In this document: in pieces, positions 18,508-25,951 of the stretch | How the letters are laid out: each line of letters starts with the position of its first letter | Position numbering within the stretch: position 1 is the first letter of the stretch | DNA from: Ellagibacter isourolithinifaciens | GTDB taxonomy: Bacteria > Actinomycetota > Coriobacteriia > Coriobacteriales > Eggerthellaceae | Reading direction: 5' to 3' | Length of the DNA stretch: 64,000 nt | Assembly (NCBI RefSeq): GCF_008831035.1 | Contig: NZ_WAJR01000004.1 | Span: 52,828-116,827 of the forward strand | Program-made: the position numbers and the translations under genes | The notes under the pieces: generated by a model | Seen by the model: only the letters and a program-made list of their open reading frames with translations | The model's database searches: none | Told to the model about the DNA's origin: nothing

Positions 18508-18732
18508 TTATGCCCCCTTCTTCGCGAGCTCTTCGATCATGCACGTGCGCACGAAGGCGGAGAAGCTCATGCCCCGCAGGGCCGCCTCCTCCTTCGCCGC
18601 ATCGCGTAAAGTGTCGGGGGTGCGCATGGTCACGGAGACCTGGTCGCCTTCAACCAGGAAACTCCTAATCTCGGTCTCGTCTGGATTGCTCTTGATGAGC
18701 TCCTTATAACTGCTAGGCACCTGCGCTCCCAT
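18508..18732 (-). CDS. Ribbon-helix-helix type small DNA-binding protein
   Basis: The 74-residue product contains GDQVSVTMRTPDTLRDAAKEEAALRGMSFSAFVRTCM, split here as a beta strand (QVSVTMRT) and two helices, the pattern of CopG/Arc-like repressors. It is the first gene of the defence operon, 4 nt ahead of the helicase. A promoter with a perfect TATAAT lies about 45 nt upstream and is overlaid by a palindrome, so autorepression of the operon is likely. The start could instead be GTG 18720, which has GGGAG 5 nt before it. Confidence 0.75.
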   Translation of the reverse strand: MGAQVPSSYKELIKSNPDETEIRSFLVEGDQVSVTMRTPDTLRDAAKEEAALRGMSFSAFVRTCMIEELAKKGA

Positions 18733-18776
18733 CAACCAAAATGCAATACAAATGCGTTTCGAGTTATTACCGATTA

Positions 18777-18834
18777 ATTATAGCGTTGCGACGCAATGCA
18801 GCGAGAAGCGATGCGCTACAGCGTGACGCAATGC
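18777..18834 (-). promoter_or_regulatory. Promoter and probable operator of the defence operon
   Basis: The minus-strand -10 is TATAAT (18782-18777). The spacer region holds the near-perfect palindrome TTGCGACGCAA (plus, 18786-18796). GACGCAATGC occurs at 18790-18799 and again at 18825-18834, 35 bp apart. Short repeated half-sites over a promoter suit a ribbon-helix-helix autorepressor. No good -35 hexamer is present, consistent with tight control. Confidence 0.55.
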
Positions 18835-18889
18835 GGCGCAAGCGCGATATCAACTCGAATGATCCGCTTGTCGCAACGACAACTGCAAC

Positions 18890-19252
18890 GGCCTCTCGGA
18901 TCGCCTGCCTTCAACACAGCACGTCGCCGTGCCGCGCGGGTATAACCCTATGGGGCTCAAGGAGCAGTTCCCGGGCATTCGATTGCACTGGGCAAACCCC
19001 CAGCTGTGCAGCCTAGGCTTGCAGACAGCGACAACGCCCGCAGGGAACACGGTGAAATGCTACGACGCAGAGCGCTCTATCGTTGACCTCCTCAAGCAAA
19101 GAAAGACCGAAGGGGCTGACGCTTAGCTCGTACGAGATGCAGTCACTGGGTATTTCAAGCGCGGCGAAAAGGATCTACCGAAACTTGCAACGATGTGCGA
19201 GAGCTTGGGAGTCAGGGAAGAACTCCAAGTTCATTTGGAGATACTGCAGATG
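18890..19252 (+). pseudogene. 5'-truncated AbiEi-type antitoxin relic
   Basis: The frame reads GLSDRLPSTQHVAVPRGYNP, then RLHWANPQLCSLGL, VKCYDAERSIVDLLKQRK and, past an in-frame TAG at 19124-19126, GYFKRGEKDLPKLATMCESLGV. These are the C-terminal-half landmarks of AbiEi antitoxins (transcriptional regulator of type IV toxin-antitoxin systems). The N-terminal winged-helix half is missing; homology fades upstream of 18890. The stop codon plus truncation make it non-functional as an antitoxin. Confidence 0.75.
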
Positions 19253-19930
19253 GCGATAATCGAAAACGACGCAATCCTGCGCGGAAAGATACGTGCCGTG
19301 GCCAGCAAGCGCGGGCTGAGAGCTCATGAGGTCTTGCAGATGCACCTCTTCGAGCATCTCCTACTCAGACTAGAGAGAAGTTCCTACTCGAACGTATTCG
19401 TCCTAAAGGGCGGACTGACCATATCCTCCATAATCGGACTTGCTCGACGAACCACCATGGACATGGATACGACAGTGGCCGGCATGCCAATGGACTGAAA
19501 AAGCGTCGAACGAGCAATCACCGAAATCTGCACCATTTGCGTGGACGACGAGATGGAATACTGGTTCGAGCGAGTGGAACCCATTAGAGAGCACGACGAG
19601 TACGCCAACTGGCGCGCCCATATCAGTGTGCTGTACGGGAGGATGAATCCGCCCGTTAAAATCGATATCACAACTGGAGACTCTATTACACCGGCGCAGA
19701 TTGAATACCCCTATCCCAGGATGTTCGACGAAGGCTGCATCGCGGTTATGTCTTACCCTATGGCGACCACACTCGCCGAGAAATTCGAAACCGTGGTTAG
19801 TAGGGGCAGCGCCGATGGGCTTATTGCAACCATGAATGCTTCAGATATCTGCATCTTCATCAGGGAAAACAGCCTTTCCTTGAAAACTTGCGACACTCAC
19901 AACCTGGATGTCGCACCAGCTTTTCACTAA
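19250..19930 (+). pseudogene. Decayed AbiEii-type nucleotidyltransferase toxin
   Basis: From ATG 19250 the frame carries VFVLKGGLTISSIIGLARRT and MDMDTT, the GG...R.T.D.D nucleotidyltransferase signature of AbiEii toxins. An in-frame TGA at 19496-19498 interrupts it. The same frame then continues with KSVERAITEICTICVDD, IDITTGDSITP and TTLAEKFETVVSRGSAD. The part after this loses the usual RMRDFYDIY block and ends early at 19930. The relic frame is continuous with the antitoxin relic upstream: no antitoxin stop codon remains between them. Two stops and a missing C-terminus argue that the toxin is dead. Confidence 0.8.
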
Positions 19931-20037
19931 CAGCGCGATACTTCTCATTAGAAGGGGTGCGCACCCATACATCCCGATTCCGCGGCCCCAATGCGCACGG
20001 AGCCGTCGGATCGGAAGTCGAGAGAAAGGTTTCTCCC

Positions 20038-20652
20038 ATGCCTCCCAAATCAGTTCTCATCAAAATCGCGCTCTTCGCCGGCATAGGAACAGGCCTCGTC
20101 TGCCTGGTAGACGGCCTCATGCGGGATTTCACCCCGTTCAACAAGTACCAGGGAATGTTCTGGCTCACTTTTATGCCGCTCATCCTGTTCTTCATGAAGG
20201 AGAAACAAGACCGCAAGTACCTGCTCAACATGTGGCTTTCCTTTATATGCGGGCTCGCCTGGGGTCTTGTCGCCATCGGCGCCATCGCAGCCTTGTCGCC
20301 CGCAGGCCCGGTTATCCTCGACATCATCATCGACTTTCTCATCTGCGCAGCCATCGTGTTCGTACACAAGGGTCTGTTCAATCGCACGCCATTGAACGCC
20401 GTGGCATGCGTGTTTCTAGGATTCGCAGAAACACTCGGCTGCCTTCAGACATCATTCCCCATCGCGGGAGAGCTGCTGCCCCCTATGAGCTTGAACGGAA
20501 TCGACATGCTCGTCATCTTCACCTGGGGCGCACTGGTCACGTTCGCGCTTTCCTGGGTAAGCGACGCTCTCATCGGAAAATTCGTCATGGGCAAGCACTC
20601 CTCCCCCGAGGGAGCAAGCGCGCAAGGTCCCTCAACTGAAAGAGGCGAATAA
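20038..20652 (+). CDS. DUF1097-like integral membrane protein
   Basis: The 204-residue protein has about five hydrophobic segments (IALFAGIGTGLVCLVDGL, MFWLTFMPLILFFM, LWGLVAIGAIA-type stretches, IDFLICAAIVFVH, MLVIFTWGALVTFALSWV). The overall shape fits DUF1097 inner-membrane proteins, whose function is not known. I start at ATG 20038, with GAAAGG 8-10 nt upstream, not at the longer upstream frame, which runs back into the toxin relic. It lies 41 nt before the hydrolase relic on the same strand and may once have formed an operon with it. Confidence 0.6.
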   Translation: MPPKSVLIKIALFAGIGTGLVCLVDGLMRDFTPFNKYQGMFWLTFMPLILFFMKEKQDRKYLLNMWLSFICGLAWGLVAIGAIAALSPAGPVILDIIIDFLICAAIVFVHKGLFNRTPLNAVACVFLGFAETLGCLQTSFPIAGELLPPMSLNGIDMLVIFTWGALVTFALSWVSDALIGKFVMGKHSSPEGASAQGPSTERGE

Positions 20653-20693
20653 TCCCGCCGCTCATTTCATCAAACGACCCGAAAGGAAGAATC

Positions 20694-21440
20694 ATGTTAT
20701 TCGGACGCGAGCAATTCGCAGTGAAAACCGAGATGGGTGGGGAGGTTATCGACAAGCTCTACGCCAAGGAGCTCGTCCCCGCCCCGATCGAGGAGTTCGA
20801 GAAACTCCCCGAGGACGAGAAAAAGCTCCGCAAGCCCTACCCCTTTAACCAGCGCACTTACGAGGCGGCACCCGGGATTATCTGCGACCAGGACGTAGCG
20901 GTCCCCATGCGCGACGGGGTCATCCTGTATGCCGACATCTTCCGCCCCGCCGACTCGACGGCCAAGGTTCCCGTCATCCTCGCCTGGTCGAACTACGGCA
21001 AGCGCCCCAACGAGTACCGTCCCGACGAGCTCAACGCCTACACCCCGGGCGTCCCCAAAGGGTCCATTTCCGACCTGGCGAAATTCGAAGCTGCCGATCC
21101 CGAGTTCTGGGTGCCCAGCGGCTATGTCGTCGCAAACGTGGGCATCCGCGGAATCGGCTACTGGGCCGATAAGATCCCCGACTTCTCGAAGGTGGTCGTA
21201 CCCGCCTACGTGACAGCCGGTTGGAACCATTTCCACCTGCGAGGTTCTGTCAACGGCTGGCGCAAGATCGCCAGCGAGCAGAAGTGGCTGCGCGCGCACC
21301 GCGAGTTCGAGTGGCCCGATTTCTACTCCTCCACATACCTGCCCGAGCTCAAGATGTTCTTCGACCGCTATTGCAAGGGCATCCGCAACGGCTGGGAGTC
21401 CACGCCCCGCGTGCGCATCGAGGTACAGGACCGCTTCGAC
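20694..21440 (+). pseudogene. CocE/NonD-family (peptidase S15-like) hydrolase with internal deletion
   Basis: The frame starts at ATG 20694 with a good AAAGGA and reads VPMRDGVILYADIFRPAD and VPVILAWSNYGKR, the opening of CocE/S15 alpha/beta hydrolases. It reaches VVANVGIRGIG, where the family normally continues toward the GxSxG nucleophile. Here it jumps to YWADKIPDFSKVVVPAYVTAGW and the cap region LKMFFDRYCKGIRNGWESTPRVRIEVQD. The segment with the catalytic serine is absent, and the C-terminal jelly-roll is replaced by TetR sequence. The reading frame stays open across both junctions, but an active hydrolase is not possible. Confidence 0.75.
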
Positions 21441-21996
21441 ATCACTGTCAAGGAATTGTCGGAGCGTTGCGCAATAGCTCGTACCACGTTCTATCGTTTT
21501 TTCGAGGACACCTACGACCTGCTGGATCGTCTAGAGCAATACCTCTTAGGGGAGCTCGTGCTTTATCGCCCCCTGATGAACGGTAGCACCACCGGGCCCC
21601 AATCAAGCGGCGTTGCCGGAAAACCCTATGAGAGCATCAGGCATTTCTTCGGGATGGGAATCTACCTTCGCAAACTTGCAACCAATTATGAACGAGAACG
21701 GCGACCCTTACTTCAAGGACAGACTTGCGAGACGACTGCGAGAAGAGCTTGGAGCCATGATGAGCGACGAGGGGGTTCCAAACGATGAGCTCCGCTCCTA
21801 TTTCGTTGCCGCAATCGCAGCTTCATACATCGGCCTGCTCGCGCATGCCGCTACGACCAATCGAGAAGACTCTCCTGGCATCGACCAAATCGCGTTCATT
21901 GCCAACTCGATGAGGGTGGCCTATTTCCGTTCCAACGATTCCGCCCCCGCCATATCCGACCGTCAATTGCTCGGCAATTTGAAGTCTTCGATTTAA
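21441..21996 (+). pseudogene. TetR-type regulator relic fused to the hydrolase, frameshifted
   Basis: Right after the hydrolase part comes DITVKELSERCAIARTTFYRFFEDTYDLLDRL, here cited in pieces as ITVKELSERCAIARTTFYRF, a TetR helix-turn-helix lacking its usual N-terminal helix. The C-terminal ligand domain continues in this frame to GIYLRKLATN near 21690. The expected sequence (LQPIMNENGDPYFKDRL to SDRQLLGNLKSSI) then follows in another frame ending at 21996. So one deletion removed the front of tetR and the rear of the hydrolase gene, and a frameshift damaged the remaining regulator. Confidence 0.7.
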
Positions 21997-22140
21997 TTTG
22001 AAGATTGAAGTGGTGATTTCAAGCAGCTCTTCGTAGAGAATGCTTCTCGACAAAATACCGCCCATCGCAAAGCACGTTCGAGACTGAGGCCTCCCGCCTA
22101 TGCGCTACAATTAGCAATCAGGGTTGGAGGCGAAGGAAAA

Positions 22141-23628
22141 GTGCACAAAACTATTGCTGCGACAATAGGCCTTATGCTGTATTGGCCGATGCTGCGTGGT
22201 CCCTATTTCCAAAACCTATTCTTTACCCCTTGCCCCACTGGGCTTGATGGGCGTGAGGCATATGCCATAGCAAATATTCTTATAGTAGGACTCGCGGCTC
22301 TCGCGCTGCGAAAAGCCAGCCAATTCCCACACTATGCAATACGATCAGCACGCCCAAGCTTCTCGCTTCTTGCCGGATTCGCTTGCGCGATAGCAGCCGC
22401 ACTGCTTTTCTCCTCGTCCCGGCTTACATCGACATTCGCCCCTGCCATGCAGCTCGCAGGAATCGTCTCATTTGCCATAGGCTTTTCCGCAATCACCCTC
22501 GGGTGGTTTTCTCATCTTCTTTCCAGCCACGAAAATTGGAGCTTCATTGCGTCAGTCTCTTTCGCCGCCTCCTTTGCTGCGGCAAGCATTGAGTACCTTC
22601 CCGACAGCGCAGTCAAAGCATCACTCGCAATGCTTCCACTTGCCTCCTCTGCGCTTCTCGCGCTTGCAAACTGCGTTGCGAAACAGCCAGAAAAAAGCGC
22701 GCCACCATCCTTCCGCCACCAATATTCCCCTCACGCCAATATAATCGTTCTTGCGGCAACATGCTTCTGCCTCATCGCGAGCACGCCGACTCTTTGCCTG
22801 TTCGCACCAACTGCTGGGTATATGCCCACGCTGGAAACGCCGAAATCATACCTTTTCTCATTTCTCATTGCCATCGCGATGGCGGGGATTATGAAGCTGC
22901 ATAAGCCGTTCCCAATTAAGCAAGGCATCATTTTAATCATCCTAGGAGCGCTCCTCATTCTGAGCTCGCTCGCCCTCGCTCTAACTGACAATGCGATGCC
23001 GTTCGCAGCAACCACCCACACTTGTTTCCAGTTCTCATTGTTCATCTCACTCCTTTCATTTTGGACCGAGAAGCGAAGGGGAGAACTTGGAGGAGCGGGG
23101 ACGTTTCTCGCGATTACTTCCTTGACCACAATCGTGTCCCGCTATTTACTCCCCATCGCGTTTCCCAGAGAATCGTCGGAACCCATCGCCGCGATTCTCG
23201 GCATGCTATCAATCGTCATCCTATCCGCAGCAGGCATGTGCCTCGCACTATTCGCCATGATGCATTTACCATCGTTTAAGGATCAAATGCCAGTAGCAGA
23301 TGATGAGAGCTCCCGAAAGAAGGGCAATCTTTCTTCGGTCGTCAATACAGAAGCCCCCGTCGTACCGCCGGATTCACCGACTCAATCTGTGGCGCAGAAT
23401 AGCGACGACGCGTTGCGTACCTGGCTAGCCAGTGGCTTCTTTCTTTCGCCGCGCGAGACAGACATCGCACTCCTCGTGGCACGCGGGTACACCGTCAATC
23501 GCATCGCCGAGGAACTGTGCTTGGCGAGGGGAACAGTGCAGAGCCATACGAAAAGCATCTACCGCAAGCTTAACGTTCATTCAAAACAAGAAGTGATTGA
23601 CCTTGTTCGATCGCAATCATCTCGTTAA
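22141..23628 (+). CDS. Membrane-spanning LuxR-family regulator
   Basis: The 495-residue protein has a long hydrophobic N-terminal region with about 10-12 membrane segments (residues about 1-375), a polar linker, and a C-terminal LuxR helix-turn-helix: LSPRETDIALLVARGYTVNRIAEELCLARGTVQSHTKSIY, quoted here as its halves around RETDIALLVARGYT and ARGTVQSHTKSIYRKL. This architecture is characteristic of Eggerthella-like genomes, where such proteins sit beside the enzymes they control. GTG 22141 is preceded by AAGGA. The next gene on the same strand, an exported hydrolase, is its most likely target. Confidence 0.88.
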   Translation: MHKTIAATIGLMLYWPMLRGPYFQNLFFTPCPTGLDGREAYAIANILIVGLAALALRKASQFPHYAIRSARPSFSLLAGFACAIAAALLFSSSRLTSTFAPAMQLAGIVSFAIGFSAITLGWFSHLLSSHENWSFIASVSFAASFAAASIEYLPDSAVKASLAMLPLASSALLALANCVAKQPEKSAPPSFRHQYSPHANIIVLAATCFCLIASTPTLCLFAPTAGYMPTLETPKSYLFSFLIAIAMAGIMKLHKPFPIKQGIILIILGALLILSSLALALTDNAMPFAATTHTCFQFSLFISLLSFWTEKRRGELGGAGTFLAITSLTTIVSRYLLPIAFPRESSEPIAAILGMLSIVILSAAGMCLALFAMMHLPSFKDQMPVADDESSRKKGNLSSVVNTEAPVVPPDSPTQSVAQNSDDALRTWLASGFFLSPRETDIALLVARGYTVNRIAEELCLARGTVQSHTKSIYRKLNVHSKQEVIDLVRSQSSR

Positions 23629-23649
23629 TCAAGTATCTAAATTCTTCTT

Positions 23650-23682
23650 TTGACCTGGTGATAATCGAAATTACCATATTTT
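23650..23682 (+). promoter_or_regulatory. Candidate promoter/operator of the exported hydrolase
   Basis: TTGACC (23650-23655) is followed by the dyad GGTGATAATCGAAATTACC (23657-23675), with arms GGTGAT and ATTACC, and by the A/T-rich TATTTT. The dyad overlaps the space where RNA polymerase would bind, so it may be the LuxR-type binding site. The -10 placement is uncertain. Confidence 0.4.
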
Positions 23683-23765
23683 ATGGGTAGCACTTTCACC
23701 GCCAATTCCATACCTTTCAACCTGTGCGAGGGGATACGCACAAACCGAAATGAAAGGGGAAACCA

Positions 23766-24842
23766 ATGGACAACTCTATGACTCGGAGAGATTTGCTCAA
23801 AGCCGGCGCTTTCATGGGGATGGCAGCTGTTGGAGCCAGCATGATCGGCTGCTCAACGCAGACTACTACGGCTGCTGCAGCTGAGCCTTTTAATGACACG
23901 AGCAAGGCTGCGTCGGGCACGGCATCCGCATCCCTCACCGAGGCGACAAGCGACAATGTTCTCAACATAGAAGTTACCGACCTCACTATCAACGAGATTC
24001 AGGGCATCGTCTATAAGACGGTCAATGCGGCAAATGCCACCACCAACCTCAAGCTCGACCTTCTTCTGCCCTCGGCGGGCGAAGGAGAAACACTTCCGCT
24101 CGTTGTTTTCGTAAACGGAGGCGGCTTCACGAGTTCGAACCCCCAGGGCAACATTGTTCATCGCATGGCTTTCGCAAAAGCGGGCTACGCCGTTGCCTCG
24201 GTGCAGCATCGAGTCGTACCGACCGTCAAATTCCCCGAGCCTCTGCTCGACGTGAAAGCCGCAGTGCGCTGGCTCAAGGCAAACGCGGACACCTACAAAA
24301 TCGACAAAAACCGCGTGGCGGCTGTGGGCAACTCCTCAGGTGGGTATTTCGCAACGATGCTCGGCGTGACAGGCGACATCGCCGACTTTGACAAGGGCGA
24401 CAACACTTCCGAGGATTCGAAGGTCAACGCTGTTATCGACTTGTACGGAGTGTCCGACCTAACGCTTATCGGCGCAGGTCTCCAAGAGGAGATTGAGCAG
24501 GGCCACCATTCTCCCGCGACCACTGAGGCCATGCTCGTGAACGGAACGGCTTTCGGCAACAACAAGGGTGCATCCGTGTTTGACACACCCGATACCGCAG
24601 CACCCGCAAGCCCCTTCACCTATATCGACGGGACCGACCCCGCCTTCCTCATCCTGCACGGCGACAAAGACACACTCGTCTCCCCCGTCGCCAGCATGGA
24701 GCTGTACAAACGACTGGTCGATGCCGGAGTCGAAGCCGACCGTTACGTAATAGCTGGCGCATCGCACGGCGGCCCGCTGTTCAATCAGCCGCAGGTGATC
24801 GATATTATGGTTAGCTTCCTAGACGAACACCTAAAGAACTAG
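23766..24842 (+). CDS. Exported alpha/beta hydrolase (esterase-like lipoprotein)
   Basis: The N-terminus MTRRDLLKAGAF is twin-arginine-like, and the lipobox ends at Cys29 (ASMIGC), so the protein is probably secreted folded and lipid-anchored. A Thr/Ala/Ser linker follows. The hydrolase domain has the oxyanion motif NGGGF (118-121), the nucleophile in GNSSG (Ser190), an acid candidate in HGDKDTLVSP and a His in GASHGG. This set matches BD-FAE/HSL-like esterases of 300-360 residues. AAGGGG precedes ATG 23766. Substrate is unknown; neighbouring LuxR suggests inducible use of an ester or peptide-like compound. Confidence 0.88.
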   Translation: MDNSMTRRDLLKAGAFMGMAAVGASMIGCSTQTTTAAAAEPFNDTSKAASGTASASLTEATSDNVLNIEVTDLTINEIQGIVYKTVNAANATTNLKLDLLLPSAGEGETLPLVVFVNGGGFTSSNPQGNIVHRMAFAKAGYAVASVQHRVVPTVKFPEPLLDVKAAVRWLKANADTYKIDKNRVAAVGNSSGGYFATMLGVTGDIADFDKGDNTSEDSKVNAVIDLYGVSDLTLIGAGLQEEIEQGHHSPATTEAMLVNGTAFGNNKGASVFDTPDTAAPASPFTYIDGTDPAFLILHGDKDTLVSPVASMELYKRLVDAGVEADRYVIAGASHGGPLFNQPQVIDIMVSFLDEHLKN

Positions 24843-24869
24843 CGCCATAATCGCTATGCAAGATTAACA

Positions 24870-24910
24870 GGCCGCTGGTTGCGCAGTTCACTGCCGCGCA
24901 ACCAACGGCC
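24870..24910 (+). terminator. Strong hairpin after the hydrolase gene
   Basis: GGCCG-TGGTTGCGC pairs with GCGCAACCA-CGGCC around a loop of about 11 nt. There is no clean U-tract on the plus strand (CACCTTAG follows), so it may act as a processing or bidirectional stop hairpin. Confidence 0.55.
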
Positions 24911-25082
24911 CACCTTAGTTGGTTGAGTCTTCTTCTTGCGCCAACTGATCCAGCCGTCCGATGCCCCCTGGGATTCTCTCAAGACACTCGTTGGACGCGT
25001 CCCATGTCCCCCTGCCAACTTCCACAGGAGCGAGTTTGCTAAGCGGCCATGCGCGCCACGGATGCGCAAGCGGCGCCAACAA

Positions 25083-25400
25083 CTAGCGGCGCGTGCCGAA
25101 GAGTCCGCGGACAATCTGGTTGTCGGCGGTACGGCCGGCGGATCCCAAGATGCTCGTGGCGACGCGGGCCACGGCGTCTTTCTGCTTCTGGCGCTCCCGC
25201 TCGGCGGCCTTCGCCTGGCGCTCAGCCTCGCGCTCCGCTGCCCCCGCCTGGCGTTCCGCTTCCCGTTCAGCCGCCCTTGCCTGGCGCTCCGCTTCCTTTT
25301 CCGCGGCCTTTTGCCGACGCTCGGCTTCCTTCTCGGCCGCCTTCTTCGCCTCTTCCTGCTGCTTGGCAAGCTCCGCCTTCTGCGCCTCAAGCTCGGCCCG
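25083..25400 (-). pseudogene. C-terminal remnant of a HerA-like helicase gene (DUF853)
   Basis: Read on the minus strand, the open stretch has no start codon and begins right after an in-frame TAA (25403-25401). It encodes a run of 11-residue coiled-coil repeats (AAEREAERQ, AAEKEAERR) followed by AVARVATSILG and NQIVRGLFGTRR. This tail is typical of the end of DUF853/YjgR-like HerA helicases, which are about 500 residues. Everything upstream of about residue -105 is gone. The loss coincides with the left edge of the two-gene cassette at 25499. Confidence 0.7.
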
Positions 25401-25498
25401 TTATGCCGCGAATCCGCAATCGACCGATTCCGATAGCCCGCGACCATCCCGCTCGCCTTCCTGATATATACTTTGCTCCAACGAAGAAAGGTTTTGCC

Positions 25499-25951
25499 TT
25501 GCTTACAATTCACTATGGAGACATGGACGGCGTTATCTACAATACGTCTATCTTTTTCAACAACGTTTACTCGGCCGAGTGGCTCGAAGACCCTTTCGCC
25601 CAAAAGATCATCAAGGCAGTCGATCGCGGCGTTGTCTTGGGGCCCAATGCCATCGAAACGAAGGTCCTCGGCGTCATCCCGCCCGAAAAACTCTCAAGTG
25701 GCACAAAGACTTTGCTTCTCATGCATTTCATGCCCGAGAACATCTACAACGCCTCCAATTGCGGAGATAATTGCGCACGGTGGATTCTAGCCATCGGCAA
25801 GGCCCAAGATGTCACCGTCAATCTTTATCACCTCATGAACTTCGGTGAAAGGCGGTTCACCATCCATGTCGCCAACACCGACGAAGTTGTCCATTCGATG
25901 GACGAGCTTGTTCTCGTTGCAGCCAAATGCCTGAGGGAGTCCGCAAAATGA
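25499..25951 (+). CDS. DUF4869 domain protein, first gene of a two-gene cassette
   Basis: The 150-residue product matches DUF4869 proteins by its start (IHYGDMDGVIYNTSIFFNN), the central VLGVIPPEKLSSGTKTLLLM, the cluster NASNCGDNCARWIL, and VNLYHLMNFG. GDMD and the Cys-x3-Cys are its most striking polar features. I start at TTG 25499 because AAGAAAGG lies 7 nt before it; the longer frame upstream is the antisense of the HerA relic. The stop overlaps the next ATG (ATGA). The biochemical function of DUF4869 is unknown; the fixed pairing with an ATPase suggests a shared task. Confidence 0.8.
   Translation: MLTIHYGDMDGVIYNTSIFFNNVYSAEWLEDPFAQKIIKAVDRGVVLGPNAIETKVLGVIPPEKLSSGTKTLLLMHFMPENIYNASNCGDNCARWILAIGKAQDVTVNLYHLMNFGERRFTIHVANTDEVVHSMDELVLVAAKCLRESAK

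Noticed and set aside
18929..19126. A separate small gene at 18929-19126
   Set aside because: Its sequence is the middle of an AbiEi antitoxin and continues in the same frame after the stop, so it is a relic and not an independent gene.
24854..25603. Minus-strand Arg-rich frame of 249 codons
   Set aside because: It is the wrong frame of the HerA-like coiled-coil tail; the repeated Arg/Ser pattern comes from the repetitive codons in the true frame.
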